This document shows, piece after piece, positions 42,485 through 50,463 of a stretch of DNA of 64,000 bases (its first letter is position 1; each line of letters starts with the position of its first letter). The stretch is from positions 218,918 to 282,917 of the forward strand of contig JAFXSC010000001.1 in the NCBI GenBank assembly GCA_017525915.1, written 5' to 3'. The position numbers and the translations under genes were made by a program. The notes under the pieces were generated by a model. It saw only the letters and a list, made by a program, of their open reading frames with translations, searched no databases and had not been told where the DNA came from. This stretch comes from Ruminococcus sp. GTDB lineage: Bacteria > Bacillota > Clostridia > Oscillospirales > Ruminococcaceae.

Positions 42485-43422
42485 ACACAGCAGAACTTTC
42501 CGCACTTATCCTCGCCCAGAAGCCCAAGATAGCAGATGCCGGCGAGGACGCCTATTCCTATTCCTTCCGCAATGCCGGGGACGGCTATATTGCCGTCTTT
42601 GACGGCTGCGGAGGCATGGGCGCAAAAAAGTATGCAGCTGCCGGCGGCAGAACGGGAGCCTATATCAGCTCGCGCACTGTTGCCTTCATGACCGACAGGT
42701 TCTATGAGGATAACAGCTTCATGAAGCACAGCGATCCCGCTGAGGAATTCCGCCGCTACATGAACGAAAGCATGGCACGGACAAAGAACCGCGTCAACGA
42801 CAGCTCCGGCGTGATGATAAAGGGCAATATGTTCCGTGAACTCCCGACCACTGCTTCTATTGCCGCGCTCGAAGCCACCCCGAATAATACAGTCATGTGC
42901 AATTTTCTCTGGGCAGGCGATTCGCGCGGCTATCTGCTCGACAGCAGCGGATTGTGCCAGATAACGACAGACGAAGTTATTACCGATGAGGACGCTTTCA
43001 CAAGCCTCCGCAGCGATGCCAAGCTCAGGAACGTCATCTATGCCGGTGAGGGCTTCACTATAAGTTCAAAAACAGTCCAGCTCAGCGTTCCCACCGCGGT
43101 CATTGTCGCTACGGACGGCGCTTTCGGCTATCTTCTGACACCTATGCACTTCGAGCATCTTCTGCTCTCAGCACTGTTCAATGCCGGTTCCCCCGAAGAA
43201 TGGGGCGAAGGCATCGTGCGTACACTGTCAGGCGTCAGCGGCGATGATTTTGCCCTCATAGCGGCTCTTACAGGCTTTGAGGACTTTGACAGCATAAAGG
43301 ACTACTTCGCGCCGCGCTATAACGAGCTTTGCAGGGATTACATCGACCCCTCGGCAGGCGCGGACGATGATACCCTTCTTGCGCTCTGGAACAAGTACAA
43401 GGACAATTATTACAGGCGGTGA
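42481..43422 (+). CDS. PP2C-family protein phosphatase
   Basis: 313 residues with the metal-binding PP2C motifs: AVFDGCGGMGAKKYAAAGG, LWAGDSRGYLLD, VATDGAFGYLL and GDDFALIAAL. It removes phosphate from Ser/Thr residues, presumably those added by the kinase encoded next. There is no membrane segment. It overlaps the vWA gene by 4 nt, and its stop is 4 nt before the kinase start, so production of the triad is coupled. Confidence 0.9.
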   Translation: MNTAELSALILAQKPKIADAGEDAYSYSFRNAGDGYIAVFDGCGGMGAKKYAAAGGRTGAYISSRTVAFMTDRFYEDNSFMKHSDPAEEFRRYMNESMARTKNRVNDSSGVMIKGNMFRELPTTASIAALEATPNNTVMCNFLWAGDSRGYLLDSSGLCQITTDEVITDEDAFTSLRSDAKLRNVIYAGEGFTISSKTVQLSVPTAVIVATDGAFGYLLTPMHFEHLLLSALFNAGSPEEWGEGIVRTLSGVSGDDFALIAALTGFEDFDSIKDYFAPRYNELCRDYIDPSAGADDDTLLALWNKYKDNYYRR

Positions 43423-43426
43423 TTCG

Positions 43427-44407
43427 ATGAGCGAGATAAAAGTCAAAATGGGAACGCACAAGGAGCCAGCTTCCGGAAGATCTGTACCGGAAGGCTTCAA
43501 GCCAGAATATATCGGAGAATTTCTCCTTACTGCTCCCATGACCACCAAGCACAGCGGCAACTCCAAATGGGGCTTCTGCCAGAAGGACGGCACCGAGTAT
43601 TTCATAAAGGAATTCCTCGCGCCGAAATACCCCGATGAAGATGTTGACCTGTCGGCTGAAATAAAGAACAAGCTCTGCAAGGCGTGCAACGACTGGTTCG
43701 CCAAGAAGCAGGTCATCTACAACAAGATATGCGAGGCTGCAAACGGCAATATCATTGCGCCTTACAGATTTTTCAAGCATAAGAGCTTCTTCTATATCGT
43801 TACGGAAAAAGTTCCTCCGTGCAGCCTTACATTTGAATCGGTAAGAATGCTTCCGCCCCAGCAGAAGCATATTCTCATGAAGGTCATAACAGCGTGCTTT
43901 TCCGCGCTTGCCTCAAAGGGTATCGTGCATTCCGATATGAAGCCGGAGAACATACTTTTCAAGAGCACTCTCCCCTATCAGTATACCGCTAAGATAATCG
44001 ACTTTGACGCAAGCTATCTTGCTTCTGATCCGCCCTTCGGCGACAATGTTCAGGGAACGCCGGAGTATTATGCACCCGAAAGTCTGCTTGCAAGTTACTC
44101 TAAGAGTGATCTCCTTGATTTAGGGATCACAGAGGACATTAAGCTGACACCAAAGGTCGATGTGTTCGCTCTCGGCATAATCTTCCACGAGATGCTCTGC
44201 GGAGAAAAGCCAGGTTTCGATAATGAATTTACCTATGTTCACGAGGCTGTCCTGTGCGATGCCCCGATCACACTGAACCCCTCGATTCCCCGTAAATACA
44301 GAGAGATCATCGGCAATATGCTCAAAAAGGATGCTTCCGAGCGCTGGTCGGCGGCAAAGGTATTCAACCACCTTTCCGGCATGACCGAAAAAGAAATGAT
44401 TAATTAA
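43427..44407 (+). CDS. Serine/threonine protein kinase
   Basis: 326 residues from ATG 43427. The ATP-binding Lys lies in TEYFIKEFL. The catalytic loop is HSDMKPENILF (HSD instead of HRD), the metal motif is DFD instead of DFG, and the P+1 loop GTPEYYAPES and VDVFALGIIFHEML follow. A clear glycine-rich loop is not visible. Without membrane segment it is cytoplasmic. Key catalytic Asp, Lys and Asn are present, so it should be active. It works with the adjacent PP2C and vWA proteins. Confidence 0.92.
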   Translation: MSEIKVKMGTHKEPASGRSVPEGFKPEYIGEFLLTAPMTTKHSGNSKWGFCQKDGTEYFIKEFLAPKYPDEDVDLSAEIKNKLCKACNDWFAKKQVIYNKICEAANGNIIAPYRFFKHKSFFYIVTEKVPPCSLTFESVRMLPPQQKHILMKVITACFSALASKGIVHSDMKPENILFKSTLPYQYTAKIIDFDASYLASDPPFGDNVQGTPEYYAPESLLASYSKSDLLDLGITEDIKLTPKVDVFALGIIFHEMLCGEKPGFDNEFTYVHEAVLCDAPITLNPSIPRKYREIIGNMLKKDASERWSAAKVFNHLSGMTEKEMIN

Positions 44408-44425
44408 CGTTCAAGGAGATCATAA

Positions 44426-45061
44426 ATGTGGATCTGTCCTAAATGCGAGACACACAACCGCGACGGCGACATGAACTGCTTTATCTGCGCCTGCAAGTAT
44501 CAGCCTTCTTATGATTTTGAAAAAGTGAAGAAGAAAGAGGCTTCCGAAGCCGCTGCAAGGGTAAGAGCGGAAAAAGCTGCCGACCGGGCAAAGTCTGCCG
44601 CAGAAGCGGCAAAGAAGGATCAGCGCAGGAGCACTGCCGCTAAGAAACCGGCATACACTCCACCGCCCAAGACCAAGGCCGAGACCAAGCCTGCTGCCGC
44701 TGCAAAGCCGCCTGAGCGCAAGTCTGAGGCAAAGAGCACTTCAACCTCTGTGAAACCTGCTGAGAAGCCAGCTGCTTCAAGTCCTAAACCCGCAAGCACA
44801 AGTTCCGGAAATGGAATTACATTGTGGACGATTATCAAGATAATCGCAGCCATCTGGTTGCTTTATTTAATATTCAAAAACGATTCACCCAGCGGCAGCA
44901 ACAGCTCGTCAAGCAAATCAGCTCTTTATCCGGCAGCGTATGTCTGCGAGCAGCTTGAATATGCTCCTGACGGGGAATACTTTTCACTCTGCCTTTCCCC
45001 GGCAGATACTTCATACATGATTTCCGAGGAGGATTCATATGTGGACCTGTCCGAAATGTGA
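44426..45061 (+). CDS. Membrane protein with RanBP2-like zinc finger (copy 1)
   Basis: 211 residues. It begins MWICPKCETHNRDGDMNCFI followed by CAC, a W-x-C-P-x-C...N...C-x2-C zinc finger of RanBP2 type. A charged Ala/Lys/Glu-rich region (about 30-110) looks like a coiled coil or flexible rod, then a membrane helix (TLWTIIKIIAAIWLLYLIF). The C-terminus (ALYPAAYVCEQLEYAPDGEY) is shared with the next gene. The last 23 nt of the gene also encode the start of copy 2. Zinc finger inside, tail outside is the likely topology. Function unknown; probably a partner or target of the kinase cassette. Confidence 0.82.
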   Translation: MWICPKCETHNRDGDMNCFICACKYQPSYDFEKVKKKEASEAAARVRAEKAADRAKSAAEAAKKDQRRSTAAKKPAYTPPPKTKAETKPAAAAKPPERKSEAKSTSTSVKPAEKPAASSPKPASTSSGNGITLWTIIKIIAAIWLLYLIFKNDSPSGSNSSSSKSALYPAAYVCEQLEYAPDGEYFSLCLSPADTSYMISEEDSYVDLSEM

Positions 45062-45710
45062 GACAAACAACCGCGACGGCGATATGAACTGCTTTGTCTG
45101 CGCCTGCGATTACAAGACCTATCTTGAATACAGGACGGTAAAGCAGAAAGAAGCTGCCGAAGCGGCTGCAAGGATCAGAGCGGAGGAAGCTGCCGCCCGG
45201 GCAAGGGCTGCTGCCGAAAAAGCTGCAAAAACAAAAGCCGCTATTGCCTCAGACGAATTGAAAGCCTTAGCCAAAGCCGCAGAGATTGCCGAGGCTGCTG
45301 CTTCTGAAAGCGCTGCTGCAACCGTAAAAAAGCCGGAAGAACCGCATGAGACTTATAAAGATGATCGCGGCGATTTCGTAAAAGAGTTTGAAAGATCGCT
45401 TACAACAAAAGATAAACGCTACAAATCTGTCAGACGTGAAGAACGGCTTTTGAAGTTTATCAAGATCATACTGTTCCTTGGTGCTGCTTTTGCCGTTTGC
45501 TACGGTGTGGTATATGTCAGCGAGCACTCCGACACCAGCAGTAGCAGCAGCACTTACAAAAGAAGATCGGCTCTGTATCCGGCAGCGTATGCCTGTGAGC
45601 AGCTTGAATATGCTCCTGATGCGGGATACTGTTCCCTCTGCCTGACCCCGGCAGAGACTTCATACATAATTTTCGAGGAGGATTCCTATGTGGACCTGTC
45701 CGAAATGTGA
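45039..45710 (+). CDS. Membrane protein with RanBP2-like zinc finger (copy 2)
   Basis: 223 residues starting MWTCPKCETNNRDGDMNCFV, then an Ala/Glu-rich helical region, a membrane helix (FIKIILFLGAAFAVCYGVVY) and the same C-terminal module as copy 1 (ALYPAAYACEQLEYAPDAGY, ending EEDSYVDLSEM). Its start lies inside copy 1 with GAGGAGG upstream, overlapping by 23 nt, and its own end overlaps copy 3 in the same way. It clearly arose by tandem duplication. The function is unknown. Confidence 0.82.
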   Translation: MWTCPKCETNNRDGDMNCFVCACDYKTYLEYRTVKQKEAAEAAARIRAEEAAARARAAAEKAAKTKAAIASDELKALAKAAEIAEAAASESAAATVKKPEEPHETYKDDRGDFVKEFERSLTTKDKRYKSVRREERLLKFIKIILFLGAAFAVCYGVVYVSEHSDTSSSSSTYKRRSALYPAAYACEQLEYAPDAGYCSLCLTPAETSYIIFEEDSYVDLSEM

Positions 45711-46152
45711 GACTTTTAACCGCGACGGCGACCCGAACTGCTTCATATGCGCCTGCGAGTACAAGACCTATGTCTATTTTAAGGCAATGAAGCGGACTGA
45801 ACCTGCTCCTCCGCCTGCTCAGACAGAATCGGTCTTGTTAGCTCCTTACGAGGACATAAGGCCTCCGGACAAGGCGCCGGACATCAGGCTCGACAAAGAA
45901 GAGCTCCACCGCAGGATAGTCTCAATGCGTCCGCCTACAACCGGACATAAAAAGCTGCCGCGTGTTGTATGGGTGATATTGATATTCATACTATGTGTTA
46001 TTGCACTTTACTTCATGTGCAGCAAGGTTGTGGACGACAATGCTGAAATCAGAAGAAAAAACAGAGGAGCTGTATTCTCATACTCAATTTCAGCTCCTGA
46101 CGATCAGGTGATAGAATGTCAGAATCCAGAAATAAATTGTCTTTTCCTCTGA
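45688..46152 (+). CDS. Membrane protein with RanBP2-like zinc finger (copy 3)
   Basis: 154 residues starting MWTCPKCETFNRDGDPNCFI. The middle part is short and Pro-rich without the Ala/Glu rod, followed by a membrane helix (VVWVILIFILCVIALYFMC) and a short outer tail that differs from copies 1 and 2. The start again overlaps the preceding gene by 23 nt with GAGGAGG upstream, and its end overlaps the next gene by 37 nt. It appears to be a diverged, shortened third copy. Confidence 0.8.
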   Translation: MWTCPKCETFNRDGDPNCFICACEYKTYVYFKAMKRTEPAPPPAQTESVLLAPYEDIRPPDKAPDIRLDKEELHRRIVSMRPPTTGHKKLPRVVWVILIFILCVIALYFMCSKVVDDNAEIRRKNRGAVFSYSISAPDDQVIECQNPEINCLFL

Positions 46153-47159
46153 GAGGGAACAATTATGAAAACTCCCTGCCTCCGGAAATATTCAAAGCAG
46201 CCGCCGGCAGCGATAATATATCATCTAAGCTCGGTCCTGCCGTGACCGGCACACCTCCTGCCCAGCCGGTACAGACCTCCCCTCCGCCGCAACCGCAGAC
46301 GAATGCTCCGCAGCAGGTGAGCACTCCCCGACAGGCAGAACCTCCGCGGCAGACCGCCGCTTCACCTGTGCCCGCAGTCCGCGAGGCTATTCCCAAGAAC
46401 GCTGAGCCGTACGGATATCCGCAGTCAGAGCCGGTACTCCGTCCGCGCATCGGAAGGATAGCCGCAGCTGTCGTTATACTTGCCGCACTCAGCGGTACGA
46501 TCATCTTCCTGCTTGTACATAAAAACAGCGGCAAGGACGAGCCCGATAAGTCCGGCGATCATCACGGTCATACCGACAGCTCATTCTGCTCGGGCGAGGA
46601 GGGCACCGACGAATACACCGGAGATGAAGCTTCCACCGAGCCCGGCGAGGACAACACAGCTGAACCGACTGAGGATAATACGGAAGCGCCCACTCAGGAA
46701 ATCGAAGAATTGCCAAAGAACGATGATGGAAGCATCAACTTCCTAATGCTTGATTACCGTCTCGGATTGCTTTGTTCGCGTGCTTTCGATAAGGTCTATA
46801 ACAGCGATGAGTATAAGACTTTAGAAAGCGCTGACTATGATACAACTCCGCAGAAGCTCGATATGCTGTTTAATAAAAACAGTCTCCTGCTTAAAGATGG
46901 ACTGATAAAAGGCAACAGCTGGAAGGGAAGCGCCTATTACCATTTCTTTACAGCCTACGGATATGAAGTCCTCGTTTCAACTACTGACGTCTATAATAAT
47001 GGTGATATCAGCTTCAGCATAAAATGTACGCCTGAAAGCCTTGAGCAGTATCACACCAACCTCCTGAACGGTGAAAACGTGCTGTACCTCTATCCAAAGA
47101 AGAATGACAGTGACGATTCATATACTGCAACGCTCTACATAGTCAACAAGGTCACATAA
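46116..47159 (+). CDS. Pro-rich bitopic membrane protein of the kinase cassette
   Basis: 347 residues. The first 105 are Pro/Gln/Thr-rich and probably disordered in the cytoplasm, a typical target for Ser/Thr kinases. One membrane helix (IAAAVVILAALSGTIIFLLV) leads to an acidic Glu/Thr linker and a folded outer domain of about 150 residues (FLMLDYRLGLLCSRAFDKVY, NSWKGSAYYHFFTAYGYEVL). The domain family is not recognised. It overlaps copy 3 by 37 nt and ends the cassette before a terminator, so it may be the outer effector or sensor. Confidence 0.78.
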   Translation: MSESRNKLSFPLRGNNYENSLPPEIFKAAAGSDNISSKLGPAVTGTPPAQPVQTSPPPQPQTNAPQQVSTPRQAEPPRQTAASPVPAVREAIPKNAEPYGYPQSEPVLRPRIGRIAAAVVILAALSGTIIFLLVHKNSGKDEPDKSGDHHGHTDSSFCSGEEGTDEYTGDEASTEPGEDNTAEPTEDNTEAPTQEIEELPKNDDGSINFLMLDYRLGLLCSRAFDKVYNSDEYKTLESADYDTTPQKLDMLFNKNSLLLKDGLIKGNSWKGSAYYHFFTAYGYEVLVSTTDVYNNGDISFSIKCTPESLEQYHTNLLNGENVLYLYPKKNDSDDSYTATLYIVNKVT

Positions 47160-47164
47160 AAGCA

Positions 47165-47188
47165 AAGCGCCTGCAAATGCAGGCGCTT
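47165..47188. terminator. Bidirectional terminator
   Basis: AAGCGCCTGC / GCAGGCGCTT with a 4-nt loop, followed by ATTATTATT. It is shared by the kinase cassette and the convergent PIG-L gene. Confidence 0.85.
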
Positions 47189-47192
47189 ATTA

Positions 47193-47921
47193 TTATCCGT
47201 TCGTACCGTCATAGAGTATCCAGTTCTCAAATGGATTCATGTGGCTGAGGTTCTTTACTACCTTCGACTGCGACTTATAGAGCTTCAGGATATCCTCCTT
47301 GAAGGCGAGCTGTTCGTCGGTAATTCGCGGTATGAGTCCGGCAACGCGGTCTATCTCGTTAGCGGTATAGTAGTTTCCGAAGAAATAAAGCTGAGACTTG
47401 AGCTCGTCCTGATGCTCCTTGAAAATATCCGTAACGAAGCGGTGGGTCATTTTATGGTGCTGATGACCGTATTCTCCGTTTGCGTTATGCGTCACGATGA
47501 GCTCCCAGTCGTGATAGCATATCACCTTTTCGAGGTCTCTGATGATATCGTCGCGGTTGTGCTCCCAGCTGTCCCTTCTGCCGAACGTCTTGTCCGGATA
47601 ACTGAGGATTATGCCGTCATTTCCGGTGGCCTCCAGTACATCGTAGAACTCCTTCTTCCGGACGGTCTTCGTCCTGTTCGTGACCACCACGACGAAATAG
47701 CCTTTTTCCATAAGGTGACCGCCGCCCCATATCATATCATCGTCCGGGTGGGCGACTATCATCAGCTTGGTCGCATTGTTGATACCGCTGGCCTCAAGTT
47801 CGCTGTCCGTCAGCGGCGGTATGCGGTAAACGCTGAAGGTATAGCTTATCACAGCGCCAGAAAGCATCAGGACGAAGCTCAGCGCTATGATTATGAATTT
47901 ACAAAGTTTTCTGCTTTTCAA
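47193..47921 (-). CDS. PIG-L family deacetylase, membrane anchored
   Basis: 242 residues if started at TTG 47921, which has GAGGTGG upstream; an ATG at 47951 in frame would add 10 residues. One N-terminal membrane helix (FIIIALSFVLMLSGAVISY) anchors it outside. The LmbE/PIG-L motifs are present: IVAHPDDDMIWGGG (zinc Asp/His), THNANGEYGHQHHKMTHRF. The family removes acetyl groups from N-acetylglucosamine-containing substrates. No glycosyltransferase lies nearby to suggest the substrate. Confidence 0.88.
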   Translation of the reverse strand: MKSRKLCKFIIIALSFVLMLSGAVISYTFSVYRIPPLTDSELEASGINNATKLMIVAHPDDDMIWGGGHLMEKGYFVVVVTNRTKTVRKKEFYDVLEATGNDGIILSYPDKTFGRRDSWEHNRDDIIRDLEKVICYHDWELIVTHNANGEYGHQHHKMTHRFVTDIFKEHQDELKSQLYFFGNYYTANEIDRVAGLIPRITDEQLAFKEDILKLYKSQSKVVKNLSHMNPFENWILYDGTNG

Positions 47922-47955
47922 AAAGCCCACCTCTGTTCCGTCATTTATCATTAAT

Positions 47956-47984
47956 ATTTTATCACAACAGTCATATATTGTCAA
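47956..47984 (-). promoter_or_regulatory. Sigma-A promoter of the PIG-L gene
   Basis: Minus strand TTGACA (47979-47984), 17 bp, TAAAAT (47956-47961). The TTG of the -35 opens the longest possible frame, which therefore cannot be the true start; the RNA would begin near 47949. Confidence 0.8.
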
Positions 47985-48037
47985 GTTCCGGCAGATATAA
48001 AATCAGTGTGTTTTCCGATAATGTTCACAAAAAAGTA

Positions 48038-48066
48038 TAGACTTTGCACGGGAAATATGGTATAAT
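48038..48066 (+). promoter_or_regulatory. Promoter of the beta-CASP hydrolase gene
   Basis: TAGACT (48038-48043), 17 bp, TATAAT (48061-48066) preceded by TGG. GGAGGAA and ATG 48107 follow. Confidence 0.75.
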
Positions 48067-48106
48067 CATATTGTACAGAAATGCTGTGCGAATGGAGGAA
48101 TGATTT

Positions 48107-49708
48107 ATGAAAATGACATTTATCGGAGCTACCCATGAAGTCACGGGCAGCTGCACATATATCGAGGCTTGCGGTAAGAAGTTCCTTGTTGATTTCGGTA
48201 TGCAGCAGGGCGAGGATACCTTCGAGAACGTTCAGGTGCCTGTTGCTCCGGGACATATCGACTTCGTGCTGCTCACCCACGCTCACATCGACCATTCCGG
48301 TATGCTTCCGCTCCTCTACGCGGGAGGTTTCACCGGCGAGATACACGCAACAGTTGCGACCTCGCATCTCTGCGACGTTATGCTCCGCGACAGTGCTCAC
48401 ATACAGGAATTTGAAGCTGAATGGCGCAACCGAAAGGGTCAGCGTAAGGGCGACGAGGAGTACGAGCCGCTCTACACTATGGACGACGCTCTCGGCGCGA
48501 TAGCTCTTTTCGTACCGCATAACTACGACGAGCCCTTCGAGGTGAGCGAGGGTATAACCGTTTCCTTCCGCGATGCCGGACACCTTCTCGGTTCATCGAG
48601 CATTATCCTCACGCTTACCGAGGACGGCATAACCAAAAAGCTCGTATTTTCGGGAGATATCGGCAATCCTCACCAGCCGCTCATACGCTGTCCGCAGTAT
48701 ATTGACAGCGCCGACTACGTTATTATGGAGTCCACCTATGGCAACCGCGTCCACGACCGTCCCACCGACTACGCGACTGCTCTTTCCAAAGTTATACAGA
48801 CAACCTTCGACCGCGGCGGCAGTGTTATCATACCTTCCTTTGCAGTCGGCAGAACGCAGGAAATGCTCTACTTTATCCGCCATATCAAGGAGGACGGTCT
48901 CGTCACCGGACATGACGGCTTCCCGGTCTATGTGGACAGTCCGCTTGCGAACGAGGCTACGGATATTTTCATCAACAACCGCGAGAGCTGCTTCGATGAT
49001 GAAGCTCTGTCCTTCGTCCGCAGGGGGATAAACCCTATCTCCTTCGAGGGTCTGATAAGAACGGTAACAAGCGACGATTCCCGCGCTATAAACGAGGATA
49101 CACGCCCGAAGGTCATCATCTCCGCGAGCGGTATGTGTGAAGCCGGACGTATCAAGCACCACCTCAAGCATAACCTATGGAAGCCCGAAAATACGATACT
49201 TTTCGTAGGCTATCAGGCTGGCAATACCCTTGGCAGAGGACTTATCGAGGGCGCTAAGAAGGTAAAGCTCTTCGGCGAAACCGTCCGCGTTGCCGCCGAG
49301 ATAAGACAGCTCCCCGGCATAAGCGGTCACGCAGATGTGAACGGCCTTATGGAATGGGCAAAGGCTATCAGCGGCGTTAAGAAGTTCTTCGTCAACCACG
49401 GCGATGACGCCTCCGCAAAGAGCTTTGTCCAGCGTCTCCATGATGAGCTCGGCGCGGACGCATATGCACCTTACAGCGGTGCGGAGTTCGATATCGGCGC
49501 AGGCGTGATAACCGTTGATGCCGAGCCTGTACCGATCCCGAAGAAGGCTCTTAATACAGCCAATATGAGTGCCGCTTACAGCGACCTCGTTGCCGCCGCC
49601 GACCGTCTCAGCCGCATGATAAAGCTCTCGGACGGCAGAACGAATGCGGATATGCGGAAGCTTGCTGAAGCTATAAACCGCCTTTGTGAAGACTGGAGCC
49701 TCGACTGA
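48107..49708 (+). CDS. MBL-fold/beta-CASP RNA hydrolase
   Basis: 533 residues. The metallo-beta-lactamase core has GATHEVTGSCTYIEACGKKF, LLTHAHIDHSGMLP and RDAGHLLGSSSI, VFSGDIGNP. The beta-CASP part has MESTYGNRVH, IIPSFAVGRTQEMLYFI, VIISASGMCEAGRIKHHL and a C-terminal LPGISGHADVNGL. This is the YSH1/CPSF-73-like group of ribonucleases. It probably processes or degrades RNA in the cytoplasm. An extra C-terminal segment of about 60 residues follows the catalytic part. It overlaps the next gene by 1 nt (TGATG). Confidence 0.92.
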   Translation: MKMTFIGATHEVTGSCTYIEACGKKFLVDFGMQQGEDTFENVQVPVAPGHIDFVLLTHAHIDHSGMLPLLYAGGFTGEIHATVATSHLCDVMLRDSAHIQEFEAEWRNRKGQRKGDEEYEPLYTMDDALGAIALFVPHNYDEPFEVSEGITVSFRDAGHLLGSSSIILTLTEDGITKKLVFSGDIGNPHQPLIRCPQYIDSADYVIMESTYGNRVHDRPTDYATALSKVIQTTFDRGGSVIIPSFAVGRTQEMLYFIRHIKEDGLVTGHDGFPVYVDSPLANEATDIFINNRESCFDDEALSFVRRGINPISFEGLIRTVTSDDSRAINEDTRPKVIISASGMCEAGRIKHHLKHNLWKPENTILFVGYQAGNTLGRGLIEGAKKVKLFGETVRVAAEIRQLPGISGHADVNGLMEWAKAISGVKKFFVNHGDDASAKSFVQRLHDELGADAYAPYSGAEFDIGAGVITVDAEPVPIPKKALNTANMSAAYSDLVAAADRLSRMIKLSDGRTNADMRKLAEAINRLCEDWSLD

Positions 49709-50193
49709 TGAACAAAGTACACAAAGCGGCAGTCCTCATAAGCTGGGGACTGCTTGCCGCTGTATTCATACACCTCTGCTTCAAGTGGAGCAGTATGCCG
49801 GAAACGACCGGTGTCCATTTTGACAGCAGCGGAGAATTTGACGTATTTGCGAGCAAGAAGTATATCGCCTACCCGTTCGTCATCGGGGTAGTATTCCTGC
49901 TTCTGCTGCACCTCGCGGCTCTTGCCGTTCGGAAGGCGCGTATCGGACTGAAGATAAACTCCGAAGGCGAGACTGTCCTCCGTGAGCGGTTAATGCTGCT
50001 GATAGACGCGAACCGGTTGTTCATCAGCCTTTGGGCGGCGTACTGGACCGAGCTCGTGATATACCAGCACAGGCTGATAGAGCTGCCGGTAATGATAGGT
50101 CTGATGATACTTTTTGTGATGTTCTTTGACATCTGCCGGCTGGCATTCTCGCTCAGGAAGAAGTACCCTCCTGATTCAGAAAATATTGAATAG
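49708..50193 (+). CDS. DUF1648-type membrane protein
   Basis: 161 residues with four hydrophobic segments (about 8-24, 54-74, 100-118, 126-146). Between the first two is PETTGVHFDSSGEFDVFASK, the DUF1648 motif. Members are small membrane proteins, sometimes regulators such as SdpI-type immunity proteins, but no function can be assigned here. Its start overlaps the stop of the beta-CASP gene, so it is translated from the same mRNA. Confidence 0.75.
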   Translation: MNKVHKAAVLISWGLLAAVFIHLCFKWSSMPETTGVHFDSSGEFDVFASKKYIAYPFVIGVVFLLLLHLAALAVRKARIGLKINSEGETVLRERLMLLIDANRLFISLWAAYWTELVIYQHRLIELPVMIGLMILFVMFFDICRLAFSLRKKYPPDSENIE

Positions 50194-50198
50194 AGAAC

Positions 50199-50230
50199 AA
50201 AACGGACGCACACTGTGCGCCCGTTTTTTC
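50199..50230 (+). terminator. Intrinsic terminator
   Basis: AAAACGG-A-CGCA / TGCG-C-CCGTTTT with a short loop and a T-run. It ends the beta-CASP/DUF1648 unit and can also serve the convergent Cys-rich peptide gene. Confidence 0.85.
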
Positions 50231-50233
50231 TAT

Positions 50234-50395
50234 TTACTGCTTATCCGATCTGTCGGCATGGCACTGACCGTGCATGGCACAGTTCTGGCAGCCGTGTGAA
50301 CAGCCACCCTTGCCGGAGCGTTTATCCCTTATGATACTGAACATCGCCAGTCCTACGACGAGCAAAACTATCAGAAGAACAATAAATGTTCCCAT
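50234..50395 (-). CDS. FeoB-associated Cys-rich membrane protein
   Basis: 53 residues from ATG 50395 with AAGGTG upstream. One membrane helix (VLLIVLLVVGLAMFSII) is followed by a short Cys/His-rich tail, SGKGGCSHGCQNCAMHGQCH. This is the layout of the small FeoB-associated proteins thought to assist ferrous iron uptake, either as a metal relay or as an assembly factor. It is downstream of feoAB on the same strand but separated by a methyltransferase gene. Confidence 0.85.
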   Translation of the reverse strand: MGTFIVLLIVLLVVGLAMFSIIRDKRSGKGGCSHGCQNCAMHGQCHADRSDKQ

Positions 50396-50463
50396 AATGC
50401 ACCTTACTTTCCGTACTTCTTAGTAAAAACGCGGAAGATGTCCCGCGGCATCTGCACCGGATA

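Noticed and set aside
41363-47159. A type VII secretion or tellurite-resistance operon
   Set aside because: There are no WXG100, EssC, TerD or TerC genes; only the kinase/PP2C/vWA part is shared with such loci.
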